DNA of 54,781 bases from Anaerolineae bacterium (lineage in GTDB: Bacteria; Chloroflexota; Anaerolineae; JAAYZQ01), in the NCBI GenBank assembly GCA_016926595.1, contig JAFGOG010000063.1, forward strand, positions 1 through 54,781. Reading direction: 5' to 3'. How positions within the stretch are numbered: the first letter of the stretch is position 1; every line of letters begins with the position of its first letter. A program made the position numbers and the translations under genes. Shown here piece by piece: positions 44,425-52,778 of the stretch. Below the pieces are notes generated by a model. It was not told the DNA's origin. It saw only the letters and a program-made list of their open reading frames with translations, and ran no database searches.

Positions 44425-45840
44425 ATGGATGTCCTAGACGACCTGGCCAAGGCCAGTCTGCCCCAGGAAACGATCCTGACCATCGGTGCGTTCGACGGCG
44501 TGCACCGCGGGCATCAGGCGCTCATCAAGAGCGTGGTCGAGCGCGCCCGGGCCACGGATCGGCTGGCGGCCGTCATCACCTTCCATCCCCATCCGGTAGT
44601 GGCCTTGGCGCCGCAGCGTGCTCCTCGTTACCTGACCACGCCCGGCGAAAAAATGGCGCTTCTGGAAGGGTTGGGAGTCGACCTGACCGTTCTATTGCCC
44701 TTCGACCGGCAGGTCGCGGCCATGTCGGCTCGAGATTTCATGGCGATGGTGTCCCGCCATGTGCGGGTGCGGGAGTTGTGGGTCGGCCCTGACTTTGGGC
44801 TGGGACGCAACCGCGAAGGCAATGTCGAGCGGCTGCGGGAGCTGGGTCGCGACCTTGGCTATGATCTGCACGTCGTCGAGCCGGTCGGCGCTGCCGGGAG
44901 CAGCCAGGCTTTTTCCAGCAGCCGCATTCGGGAGCTCCTGGCTCAGGGCCGTGTGGGCGAGGCAGCTCTGCAGTTGGGCCGCTATCCCAGCCTATCCGGC
45001 GAAGTAGTGACCGGCGCGCGCCGTGGTCACACGCTGGGCTTCCCTACTGCCAACCTTCAAGTCCGGCCCGAGCGGGCGGTGCCGGCCGACGGCGTGTATG
45101 CGGTCTTTGCCCTGCTTGGATCAGAGCGCTACCTGGCCGTGGCCAACGTCGGGGTGCGGCCCAGTTTCGACAACGGCCACCGCACCGTCGAGACCCACAT
45201 CCTCGACTTTGACCAGGATATCTACGGCTGCGACCTGGTGGTCGAGTTCGTAGCCCGTTTGCGCGACGAGCGCCGTTTCGAGCACATCGAGGACCTGATA
45301 GCGCAGATCGAGCAGGACAGTGAAGCGGCGCGGCGGATCTTGGACCGCTCATCTCTCTCCCTCCCTCTAGGGGATGAAGGTTGGGGTGAGGTGGAAGGAC
45401 CTGGCCAAAGGCAGGGGTCAGAGCCTTCCGCTTGCCCCTACCGCTACCAGGAGGTGGAGCACACCGCCGATCGCGCGCTGTGCGTCTGGGGCCGGGAGCT
45501 GCCCGATCTCTTTGCCGGTGCGGCGCGGGGCATGGCCAGCCTCATGGCCGATCTGGACGGCTTGGCCGCGACCGAGTGGCGTGAGGTACGGCTGGAAGCC
45601 TGGGATCGGGAATCGCTTTTGGTGAACTGGCTCAACGAGCTACTATTTCTGACTGAAACGGAACGGCTGCTGTTTGTCGATTTCCGGATCGAATCGCTGA
45701 TCGATACGGCCCTGGTAGCGCGGGTGAGGGGCGCCCGCGCCCCGGTGACCAAGGCGGTCGTCAAGGCGGCGACCTACCACGATCTGCGGTTGGTTCGCAA
45801 CGACGCCGGCTGGTCGGCGGTGATTACCTTTGACGTCTAG
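44425..45840 (+). CDS. ribF: RibF (riboflavin kinase/FAD synthetase) fused to an archease domain
   Basis: A 471-residue protein with two parts. Residues 1-310 are a complete bifunctional RibF, which phosphorylates riboflavin and adenylylates FMN: TIGAFDGVHRGHQALI (nucleotidyltransferase HxGH-like motif), VGPDFGLGRNREGN, FSSSRIRELLAQG, and the kinase domain with RRGHTLGFPTANL and NVGVRPSFD. Residues 338-471 are an archease: YRYQEVEHTADRALCVWG, DLFAGAARGMASLMAD, LLVNWLNELLFLTETE and TKAVVKAATYHDLRLV, ending VITFDV. Archease activates the RNA ligase RtcB. The linker contains repeat-like coding (LSLPLGDEGWGEVEG). One open frame covers both and no credible internal start is seen, although a weak GTG cannot be excluded. 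Confidence 0.9.
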   Translation: MDVLDDLAKASLPQETILTIGAFDGVHRGHQALIKSVVERARATDRLAAVITFHPHPVVALAPQRAPRYLTTPGEKMALLEGLGVDLTVLLPFDRQVAAMSARDFMAMVSRHVRVRELWVGPDFGLGRNREGNVERLRELGRDLGYDLHVVEPVGAAGSSQAFSSSRIRELLAQGRVGEAALQLGRYPSLSGEVVTGARRGHTLGFPTANLQVRPERAVPADGVYAVFALLGSERYLAVANVGVRPSFDNGHRTVETHILDFDQDIYGCDLVVEFVARLRDERRFEHIEDLIAQIEQDSEAARRILDRSSLSLPLGDEGWGEVEGPGQRQGSEPSACPYRYQEVEHTADRALCVWGRELPDLFAGAARGMASLMADLDGLAATEWREVRLEAWDRESLLVNWLNELLFLTETERLLFVDFRIESLIDTALVARVRGARAPVTKAVVKAATYHDLRLVRNDAGWSAVITFDV

Positions 45841-45909
45841 CGCCTGCCCAGCGGCCCGGATCCGTCGCCGCGCTCGGCGTAAGGCGCGCAGGCCGGACGG
45901 GAGGGAATG

Positions 45910-46716
45910 ATGCCTGAATTGCCCGAGATCGCGGTCTTTGCCCGCGACATGCAAAAAGAGCTGGTCGGCAGAACCATTAGTCGCATCGAGGTGCTGCAGC
46001 CCAAGTGTTTGAATCTGCCCGAGGAAGAGTTTTGCGCCGCGCTGAGCGGAGCGCGGATCGAGGCGGTGACAGCCCACGGCAAGTGGCTGAAAGTGGAGAC
46101 GACCCAAGGTTGGTTGCTGCTGAACCTGGGGATGGGGGGCGAGATCCTGTTGGCCAGTCGAGACCGCTTGCCTGACAAGTATCGGCTGGTTTTTGATCTG
46201 GCCGATGGCGCGGCTCTTGCCGTAAATTTCTGGTGGTTTGGTTTTTCGCACTTTGTCGCCGATCCGGCCGATCATCCGATGGTCGGCAAGCTGGGGCCGA
46301 ATGCGCTGGACCTGTCGCTCGATGAGTTTCGGGCGCTGCTGAGGGGACGGCGCGGCGCGATCAAGGCGTTCCTGCTGGACCAGGACCGGATCGCGGGGAT
46401 CGGGAATGTGTATATCCAGGATCCGCTGTTCAAGGCAAAAGTTCACCCGCTGCGGCCGATCCACACGCTGAGCGACGAGGAGATAGCGGCGCTGTGGCAG
46501 GCGATCCGCGACACGTTACAGGAGAGCATCGACGCCGGCGGGGCGCCGTTTGAGTTGAATCTGTACGGGCAGAAGGGTGGGTGGAACGCTAACTTCCTGG
46601 TCGGATACCGGGAGGGGCAGCCGTGCCCGGTGTGCGGGACGGCTGTGGAGAAGATCAAGACAGGGAGCACCGCCAGCTACATCTGCCCGAGCTGCCAGTC
46701 ACTGGACCCAAGGTGA
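45910..46716 (+). CDS. Fpg/Nei-family DNA glycosylase
   Basis: A 268-residue glycosylase/AP-lyase of the formamidopyrimidine-DNA glycosylase family, acting on oxidised bases. The second of two adjacent ATGs (45910) is chosen so that, after Met removal, the catalytic proline is N-terminal (PELPEIAVFA). Also seen are AHGKWLKVET with the conserved lysine, LLLNLGMGGEIL, the helix-two-turn-helix RIAGIGNVYIQDPLFKAKVHP with the DNA-binding Asn, and a C-terminal zinc finger CPVCG-x14-CPSCQ. The usual RRFG-type intercalation loop reads WWFG here, so its lesion preference may differ from MutM. Confidence 0.88.
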   Translation: MPELPEIAVFARDMQKELVGRTISRIEVLQPKCLNLPEEEFCAALSGARIEAVTAHGKWLKVETTQGWLLLNLGMGGEILLASRDRLPDKYRLVFDLADGAALAVNFWWFGFSHFVADPADHPMVGKLGPNALDLSLDEFRALLRGRRGAIKAFLLDQDRIAGIGNVYIQDPLFKAKVHPLRPIHTLSDEEIAALWQAIRDTLQESIDAGGAPFELNLYGQKGGWNANFLVGYREGQPCPVCGTAVEKIKTGSTASYICPSCQSLDPR

Positions 46717-46748
46717 CGGGTAGACAGGGAATAACAACCGCGGGCAGT

Positions 46749-46821
46749 ATCTCATCAATAATTGGGGGTTGGGGTGTGTACGGGCGCCGCACACACCCCA
46801 ACTTTCCCCTCTTATTGAGAT
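46749..46821 (+). repeat. Long imperfect inverted repeat after the glycosylase gene (terminator or MITE-like)
   Basis: A perfect inner stem of 12 pairs, GTTGGGGTGTGT (46768-46779) and ACACACCCCAAC (46791-46802), is flanked by further complementary ends (ATCTCA at 46749-46754 and TGAGAT at 46816-46821, with AATAA/TTATT nearby). The inner hairpin could end the nusA-operon transcripts, but there is no clean T run. The outer ends give it the look of a small palindromic element. The 440-base gap to the next gene otherwise holds only the promoter at 46920-46948. Confidence 0.5.
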
Positions 46822-46919
46822 GATACGAATTTCGTATGTGATCCCTATCAGCGAGACCCACTGTCACCTGGACTGGATGGGCATCCACCCCGACACCACG
46901 CGGCATTTGAATGGCCTGC

Positions 46920-46948
46920 TTGCCAGCACGCTTGCCTTGTGGTATAAT
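46920..46948 (+). promoter_or_regulatory. Promoter of the LuxR/STAND regulator
   Basis: TTGCCA (46920-46925) and a perfect TATAAT (46943-46948) are 17 bases apart. The predicted start near 46955 leaves a 200-base untranslated leader in which I see no known regulatory RNA. Confidence 0.7.
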
Positions 46949-47155
46949 GGATTGCAGTTGAGGAACCTGTTCACTCGGTAAGAGAAACCCTTCGTCAGGG
47001 AACCGTGGAAAGTGGCGGAGGTAGTTCGATGACCGGGTTTGGCCGGAACCGTTTGGAAGCGAATACGGCGGAGGGGCGCGTGGCTTGGCCCCAGACACGG
47101 GTGGCCATGTTCTTGGCTGTTGGGTCGAGGGCAGCGTGATCGACGTGGGGGGGGG

Positions 47156-49909
47156 ATGCTCTCCACTCTGCTAGCAACCAAGCTCTATAGACCACGTCCG
47201 ACCGCCAACCTGGTGGCGCGATCCCACCTGACCCAGCGCCTCGACGCCGGACTGCGAAATGGCCATCGTCTGTTCCTGGTTGTTGCCCCTGCTGGCTATG
47301 GCAAGACAACGTTGGTCACAGAGTGGCTGGGCAAGACCGCGATCCCCTCAGCCTGGCTCTCACTGGACGAGGCCGACAACGACCCGCTCCGCTTCTTCAC
47401 CTACGTCGTGGCCGCTTTTCAGCAGACACTCGGTCCGAAGCTGGCCCAGCCACTGCTGGAAGCATTCCCCATGATGCCACAGCCGCCCGAAGCATTCGTT
47501 CATCCCTTGATCAACGACCTTACTGCTGTGAACCAACCCGTCGTCCTGGCGCTGGATGACTATCACCTGATCACCTCAGTGCCTGTGCAAGAGGCGATGG
47601 TATTCTTGCTTGAGCATGCACCACCCAACCTGCACCTGGTCGTGCTCACCCGCGCTGATCCGCCTTTCCCGCTGCCGCGCCTGCGGGTGCGCGAGCTGAT
47701 GACGGAGATACGGGACCGCGATCTACGGTTTACGCCCGAGGAGGTGACGACCTTTCTCAACTCCGTGCATCATCTGAACCTGCCCGCCCAGCAGATCACG
47801 GCGCTCGAATCACGCACCGAGGGCTGGGCTGCCGGGGTGCAGTTGGCAGCCCTGTCGCTGCAGGGGTTCAGCGCCGAGCGGGCCACGCAGTTCATCGATG
47901 CCTTCAGCGGCAGCCACCACTACATCGTGGACTATCTTGTCGAAGAAGTTCTCAGCCGCCAGCCGGACCAGGTGCGCGAGTTCCTGCTCCACACATCGAT
48001 CCTCGACCGGATGTGCGCTCCGCTGTGCGACACGATCCTGAGCTGGGGAGCGATAGAGCAAGAGAGCGCAGGTGATTTTAGGGAGACAGCCTTGGCTCTC
48101 CCCCAGCACCCTGGTGATCGGCCCCCTCTCCGTTCCTGCGCCCAGCAAATCCTGGAAACCCTCGAACGCACCAATCTCTTCCTGGTTCCCCTCGACGATG
48201 AACGGTGCTGGTATCGCTATCACCATCTGTTCACGGACGCTTTACGTCAGCTCTTGACGTCCTCCGCGCCGCCGGATCAGATTGTCAGGCTTCATGATCG
48301 GGCCAGCGACTGGTACGGTCAGAATGGGTTCGCGGCCGACGCCTATCACCACACGCTGCTGGCCGGCAATTACACACGGGCTGTCGGCATCCTCGAGGAG
48401 AATGCATGGTCGATGGTCCTCCATGCGGAGTTTGGCCTGCTGAAGCGTTGGATGCAGGCATTGCCGGCCGATCTGCTTACGCGGCATCCCTGGTTGTGCA
48501 TCGACTATGCGTGGGCTTTGGTGTTTGGAGAATCAGAAGCAGCAGAGGCTCAGTTGAAGGCAGCGGAACAGCAGCTACAGGCAGGCGGCAGCCCTCTGCT
48601 GTCAGCACAGATGCAGGGTCATATTACTGCCGTACGAGCATGGATTGCCTACCAGAAGGGTGAGCCGGATCAGGCAGTTGTGTTGTCGCGCCGGGCCCTT
48701 GAATTATGCCCGCAGATGGACCCTGGCATCAGTAGTGGGTTGATGGCGATTGCCGGAGTGGGCTGCCGGACGCAAGGCGACTTGACAGGAGCAGCATGCG
48801 CCTTTGCCGAGGCCCTGGAGCTGGCCCAATCCAGCGGCAATATCCTGATTGAGGTCGCGGCGCGCACCTCGTTAGGGGAGCTGAACCAGATGACGGGGCG
48901 TCTGCACGAAGCGGAAGCGATCTACCGGGAAGCGCTGCAGAGAGCCATCCTTGTCCAGTCCCCGGTGGCAGCACAGGCGTATTATGCGCTGGCACGTATA
49001 CATCGAGAGTGGAACGATCTGGCATCTGCCAGGCTTTATGCCGAAAAAGCCGTCGAGGACTATCACATCTGGGGGTTTATGGATGCGCTGGCGATAGTCT
49101 ATGTCTTTCTGGCTAACGTGCTTCAGGCGCAGAACAACTTCCCTGAGGCGGATCACGCCCTGGCACAAGGGTTCCAGGTCGTCCAAGGGCATGCTCTTGA
49201 GCCACGCCTGGTACCGAACCTGGGCGCCATGCGCGCCAAGCTGTGGCTAGCGCAGGGAAAACTGGAGGATGCCCGCCGGTGGGCCGAGACACGAGGGCTG
49301 AGCGCAGAAGGGAAATTCGATCTCAGGAACGAGATTGAATATCTCGCCCTGGTGCGCATCCTGCTGGCAGAAGGCCGGGTGGCTGACGCCACGCGCCTGT
49401 TGTCGCGCCTGCAGAGTGCGATCGAATCCGCAGGGCGTCAGGGGAACCTGGTCGAAGTCCTTGTGCTGCGGGCGGTGGCATTGGAGATGCAGGGAGATAC
49501 TCCCTTTGCCCTGGCCGTGCTGGAGCAAGCCGCGAGCCTGGCGCGACCGGGAGGCTATATGCGCGTGTTCCTCGACGCAGGCAAGCCAATAGAGACGCTG
49601 CTCAAGATCGCCGTTACACAGTGGAAAGACCACGACCTCGTAGCTTACGCCCGTAAGCTGCTGACCGCCTTCGCCGATGAGAGCGTCCCGCCCGCCGGGG
49701 GTCAAGCGCCTCAACCAGGCATCCTGAGCGAGCGCGAGCTGGAAGTGCTGCGCCTGATGGCCGCCGGCTGCTCGGACAGGGAGATTGCCCATGAGCTGGT
49801 CATCGCCACCGGGACGGCCAAGCGGCATGCCGCCAACATCTTTGACAAGTTGGACGTGCGCAACCGTACCGAGGCCGTGACAAAAGCGCGCCAACTGGGC
49901 CTGCTGTAA
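47156..49909 (+). CDS. MalT-like LuxR family transcriptional regulator (STAND ATPase)
   Basis: A 917-residue regulator. The N-terminal STAND ATPase domain has LLATKLYRPRP and Walker A VAPAGYGKTT (residues 43-52), with Walker B-like VVLALDDYHLI near residue 130. A helical repeat region of TPR type follows (about 440-800). The C-terminal LuxR HTH (about 855-917) contains LSERELEVLRLMAAGCSDREIA and VKRHAANIFDKL-like AKRHAANIFDKLDVRNRTEAV. The signal and targets are unknown. The ATG at 47156 has a GTGGGGGGGGG run before it and matches the family's MLSTLLATKL start. Immediately downstream are ABC transporter genes with repeats ahead of their promoter, possible targets. Confidence 0.93.
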   Translation: MLSTLLATKLYRPRPTANLVARSHLTQRLDAGLRNGHRLFLVVAPAGYGKTTLVTEWLGKTAIPSAWLSLDEADNDPLRFFTYVVAAFQQTLGPKLAQPLLEAFPMMPQPPEAFVHPLINDLTAVNQPVVLALDDYHLITSVPVQEAMVFLLEHAPPNLHLVVLTRADPPFPLPRLRVRELMTEIRDRDLRFTPEEVTTFLNSVHHLNLPAQQITALESRTEGWAAGVQLAALSLQGFSAERATQFIDAFSGSHHYIVDYLVEEVLSRQPDQVREFLLHTSILDRMCAPLCDTILSWGAIEQESAGDFRETALALPQHPGDRPPLRSCAQQILETLERTNLFLVPLDDERCWYRYHHLFTDALRQLLTSSAPPDQIVRLHDRASDWYGQNGFAADAYHHTLLAGNYTRAVGILEENAWSMVLHAEFGLLKRWMQALPADLLTRHPWLCIDYAWALVFGESEAAEAQLKAAEQQLQAGGSPLLSAQMQGHITAVRAWIAYQKGEPDQAVVLSRRALELCPQMDPGISSGLMAIAGVGCRTQGDLTGAACAFAEALELAQSSGNILIEVAARTSLGELNQMTGRLHEAEAIYREALQRAILVQSPVAAQAYYALARIHREWNDLASARLYAEKAVEDYHIWGFMDALAIVYVFLANVLQAQNNFPEADHALAQGFQVVQGHALEPRLVPNLGAMRAKLWLAQGKLEDARRWAETRGLSAEGKFDLRNEIEYLALVRILLAEGRVADATRLLSRLQSAIESAGRQGNLVEVLVLRAVALEMQGDTPFALAVLEQAASLARPGGYMRVFLDAGKPIETLLKIAVTQWKDHDLVAYARKLLTAFADESVPPAGGQAPQPGILSERELEVLRLMAAGCSDREIAHELVIATGTAKRHAANIFDKLDVRNRTEAVTKARQLGLL

Positions 49910-49930
49910 TCCATTCCTCAAAGATCGAAG

Positions 49931-49958
49931 AAGGGCCTGGGATTCCCCAGGCCTTTTT
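49931..49958 (+). terminator. Intrinsic terminator of the LuxR-type regulator gene
   Basis: An eight-pair stem, GGCCTGGG (49934-49941) and CCCAGGCC (49946-49953), with a four-base loop is followed by TTTTT. It lies 22 bases after the stop codon. Confidence 0.88.
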
Positions 49959-49977
49959 CCTGCACTACATACGACAA

Positions 49978-49998
49978 GATACATCTCTGGATACATCT
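49978..49998 (+). promoter_or_regulatory. Direct repeats GATACATCT before the ABC-operon promoter
   Basis: GATACATCT occurs at 49978-49986 and again at 49990-49998, a 12-base period, ending 8 bases before the -35 box at 50007. This is a usual position for an activator site. The adjacent LuxR-type regulator is an obvious but untested candidate. Confidence 0.4.
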
Positions 49999-50006
49999 TC
50001 CGCCAC

Positions 50007-50035
50007 ATGACAACCCCCCGGTTTACGGCTATACT
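50007..50035 (+). promoter_or_regulatory. Promoter of the ABC transporter operon
   Basis: ATGACA (50007-50012) and TATACT (50030-50035) are separated by 17 bases. The same bases include an in-frame ATG for the ABC ATPase, but the promoter and the strong ribosome-binding site at 50066-50073 point to the later start at 50082. Confidence 0.65.
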
Positions 50036-50081
50036 GGATACAAACCAAGCAGCAAACTGTGTGGGGGAGGAGGTGGCAAAC

Positions 50082-51077
50082 ATGAAAGTGGGCATTGAGA
50101 AACAAGCTGTTAGTGGGAAAGCTATCTGCAGGGAAAGGAAGAAAGACCCCATGCGCGAGACTATCCTGGTTCTAGAGGATTTCCGCAAGCTTTACGGCGA
50201 CCACATCGCCGTAGACGGCATCAGTTTTGAGGTAAAGCGGGGCGAGGTATTTGGCTTTATCGGACCCAACGGGGCCGGCAAGACCACCACGATCAAGACC
50301 ATGGTGGGCCTGCTGACCCAGTTCCAGGGGACGGTGACCATCGCCGGCCAGCGCATGCCGCAGAACAAGGGCCAGGTGCACAAGATGTTGGGCTATTTGC
50401 CCCAACAGGTCGCCTTTCAGGACTGGCGCACCGTCGATCATGCGCTGCGCACCTTTGGCCAGCTTTCTGGGATGCCGCGGGACGCGCTGGACCGGCGCAT
50501 CGGCGAGGTGCTCGGCCTTCTGGATCTGGCGCCGGTACGCTTCAAGCGGGTGGGCGATCTGTCGGGTGGGACGGCTCAGCGGGTGGGCCTGGCCCAGGCG
50601 CTGCTCCACGCCCCGCCGTTGTTGGTGTTGGACGAGCCGCTGGCCAGCCTCGACCCCACCAGCCGTCACCAGGTGAAAACGGTGATCCGCCAGTTGAGCA
50701 GCGAGGGGACCACCATCCTGTTCTCCTCGCACATCCTCAGCGACGTGGAGGACGTGGCGACGCGCATCGGCATCCTGAACAAGGGGCGACTGGTGCACGT
50801 CGGCACGCTGGAGGAGCTGCTGGACGAACTGAAGCTCGCCGACGAGGTGGAGGTGGTGCTGTCGCGGGATTCGGGGTGCTGGCACCAGATGCCGCAGCCG
50901 GCGGGGGTGTGCACCATCGAAGAGCGCGCGCCCGATAAGCTGCTCATACATTTGGATACTCGAGCCGACCGGGACGAAACGGTACACCGGTTGCCCACAG
51001 CCTCGACGACATTTATCTCAAGTCATTGGAAGGAGGTGCAGTCGCATGAACACTCTGGCGTTACTATACCTGGATGA
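50082..51077 (+). CDS. ABC transporter ATP-binding protein, 3' end frameshifted
   Basis: The protein of about 331 residues is an ABC-2-type ATPase: Walker A FIGPNGAGKTTTIK, Q-loop in GYLPQQVAF, signature LSGGTAQRVGLAQ, Walker B LLVLDEPLASLD and H-loop ILFSSHILSDVEDVA. GGAGGAGGT precedes ATG 50082; an internal ATG at 50151 is the other candidate. The last part (after about 50985) reads as unrelated sequence and runs 32 bases into the permease gene. In another frame the same DNA (50996-51049) encodes HSLDDIYLKSLEGGAVA and a stop that overlaps the permease ATG (ATGA), the normal ending of this family. A single-base-class indel upstream of 50990 is therefore likely, real or an assembly error. Confidence 0.85.
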   Translation: MKVGIEKQAVSGKAICRERKKDPMRETILVLEDFRKLYGDHIAVDGISFEVKRGEVFGFIGPNGAGKTTTIKTMVGLLTQFQGTVTIAGQRMPQNKGQVHKMLGYLPQQVAFQDWRTVDHALRTFGQLSGMPRDALDRRIGEVLGLLDLAPVRFKRVGDLSGGTAQRVGLAQALLHAPPLLVLDEPLASLDPTSRHQVKTVIRQLSSEGTTILFSSHILSDVEDVATRIGILNKGRLVHVGTLEELLDELKLADEVEVVLSRDSGCWHQMPQPAGVCTIEERAPDKLLIHLDTRADRDETVHRLPTASTTFISSHWKEVQSHEHSGVTIPG

Positions 51078-51711
51078 GCTAAAGGGTTTCACGAAATCGA
51101 AGGTGATGCTCGCCCTGTGGGTCGGGCTGCCCCTGCTGGCGTTGGCCTTGCATGCCTGGTCTCCGGCCATCGAAGACGGCATGCCGTTGTCCGCCTTTAC
51201 GGCGTTGCTCGTTTCCAGCGTCAGCGGCACACTGGCCTCGGCCATGCTGGCCGTTTCCATCATCCACGAGCGGAGCCGTCACGTCTACGAGCTGTTCCTG
51301 ATCCGGCCGATACGGCGGCGGGATATCCTGCTGGCCAAGTTCGCTGCCGTCTACACCGGGCTCACCATCGCCGCCGTGTTGGCAGTCCTCGTGGGATTCG
51401 CGTTCGATTACGTCGATCGCGGTGCGATCCCACCGGCGCTGCTGGCCGACAACCTCAAGTCGCTTGGTATGAGCCTGTCGATGACCGCCATCGCCAGCGC
51501 CGCAGGCGTGCTGATCGGCGTCGTCTCTACTTCGGTGCTCCTTGGCGTCGTCCTGGTCATCTATGGAGGCAACCAGATCGCGGCCGCAGTAATGCTGCCC
51601 ACGCTCCTCGATTTTACGGGGAGCAGCCCGCTGATGTTCGCGGTTGCTATCGTGATCGCCGGCGTGCTGGTGTACGGTGCAGTGCTCATTTTCGATCGCC
51701 AGCAGTTCTGA
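51046..51711 (+). CDS. ABC-2 type transporter permease
   Basis: A 221-residue membrane protein with six hydrophobic segments (about 24-40, 50-72, 103-125, 140-165, 170-190 and 195-215). HERSRHVYELFLIRPIRRRDILLAKFAAV is a coupling-helix-like segment of ABC-2 permeases. GGAGG precedes the ATG. It pairs with the frameshifted ATPase upstream. What it carries cannot be told. Confidence 0.85.
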   Translation: MNTLALLYLDELKGFTKSKVMLALWVGLPLLALALHAWSPAIEDGMPLSAFTALLVSSVSGTLASAMLAVSIIHERSRHVYELFLIRPIRRRDILLAKFAAVYTGLTIAAVLAVLVGFAFDYVDRGAIPPALLADNLKSLGMSLSMTAIASAAGVLIGVVSTSVLLGVVLVIYGGNQIAAAVMLPTLLDFTGSSPLMFAVAIVIAGVLVYGAVLIFDRQQF

Positions 51712-51750
51712 TGATCCAGGATGCGATCATCGGCGATCTGTATGGCCGTG

Positions 51751-51790
51751 ACCCCCGCCAGGTTTGAACGACTGGAGTTCTGACGGGGGT
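51751..51790 (+). repeat. Inverted repeat between the two ABC pairs
   Basis: ACCCCCG (51751-51757) and CGGGGGT (51784-51790) can pair across 26 bases in the 119-base gap between the permease stop and the second ATPase. There is no T run, so it may shape mRNA stability or partial termination between the two transporter pairs. Confidence 0.35.
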
Positions 51791-51830
51791 TGTGAGCCTG
51801 ATGAGAGAGGGCTGAAAGGAGATAGATGCC

Positions 51831-52778
51831 ATGAACTCAGACACAGCGTTCGTCACCGACGGGCTGACCCGTCACTTTGGGGAGGTGGTTGCCGTCGACC
51901 ACCTGACCCTGGAGGTTCGGGCAGGGGAGGTATTTGGCTTCCTCGGCCACAACGGCGCCGGCAAGACGACGACAGTCCGGATGCTGAACGGAGTGCTGGC
52001 CCCGACCTCGGGCACAGCCCGGGTGCTTGGGCTGACGCCCATGGAGCAGGGCACTGCGCTGCGGCGGCGCACCGGGGTCCTGACTGAAACCCCGTCCCTC
52101 GATGAGCGCCTGACGGGACGGGAGAACCTCGAAATCTATGCCGCGCTGTACGGTGTTCCGCGGCGCGAGATCGCGGCCCGGGTGACAGAGCTGATGGAGG
52201 TCTTTCAGTTGGACGGCCGGGCGGATGAGAAGGCAGGCGACTATAGTAAGGGCATGAAGCAGCGCCTCGCCTTGGCCCGGGCACTGGTCCACCGCCCCCA
52301 GCTCCTCTTCCTGGACGAACCGACCTCCGGCCTCGACCCCGTGGCTGCGCGGCTGGTCCACGACATGATCACGCATCTGAGCCGCGATGAGGAACGTACT
52401 GTCTTTCTGTGCACCCACAACCTGATCGAGGCTCAGAAGCTGTGCGACCGGGTCGCCATCCTGGAGCACGGCAAGCTCGTTGCCCTGGGTACACCGGCGG
52501 AGCTGGCCTGCAAGGTGGGACGCAGCCAGCGGCTGGAGCTCCAAGTGGCACCCGGCGATGAGGAGACCGTGTTCCGCTTGCTCGCGGAGGCTCCGGGTGT
52601 CTCAGCTCACCGGGAGAACGGCACCATCGTCGCCGCCGGGGCAGAGTGGGCGGCTATCCCTGGAATGGTCACATCGTTGGCCTCTGCCGGGGTGCACATC
52701 TACCGGGTGGCACCCCAGGAGGCGTCCCTGGAGGATGCCTACTTTGCCCTCCAGCGCGAAAAGGAGGAGATGTCATGA
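51831..52778 (+). CDS. ABC transporter ATP-binding protein
   Basis: A 315-residue ABC-2-type ATPase with Walker A FLGHNGAGKTTTVR, signature in DYSKGMKQRLALARAL, Walker B LLFLDEPTSGLD and H-loop VFLCTHNLIEAQKLCD. The C-terminal domain (about 225-315) ends with the family's VAPQEASLEDAYFAL. AAAGGAG precedes the ATG by 10 bases. Its stop overlaps the next permease's ATG (ATGA), so the pair is translationally coupled. Confidence 0.92.
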   Translation: MNSDTAFVTDGLTRHFGEVVAVDHLTLEVRAGEVFGFLGHNGAGKTTTVRMLNGVLAPTSGTARVLGLTPMEQGTALRRRTGVLTETPSLDERLTGRENLEIYAALYGVPRREIAARVTELMEVFQLDGRADEKAGDYSKGMKQRLALARALVHRPQLLFLDEPTSGLDPVAARLVHDMITHLSRDEERTVFLCTHNLIEAQKLCDRVAILEHGKLVALGTPAELACKVGRSQRLELQVAPGDEETVFRLLAEAPGVSAHRENGTIVAAGAEWAAIPGMVTSLASAGVHIYRVAPQEASLEDAYFALQREKEEMS

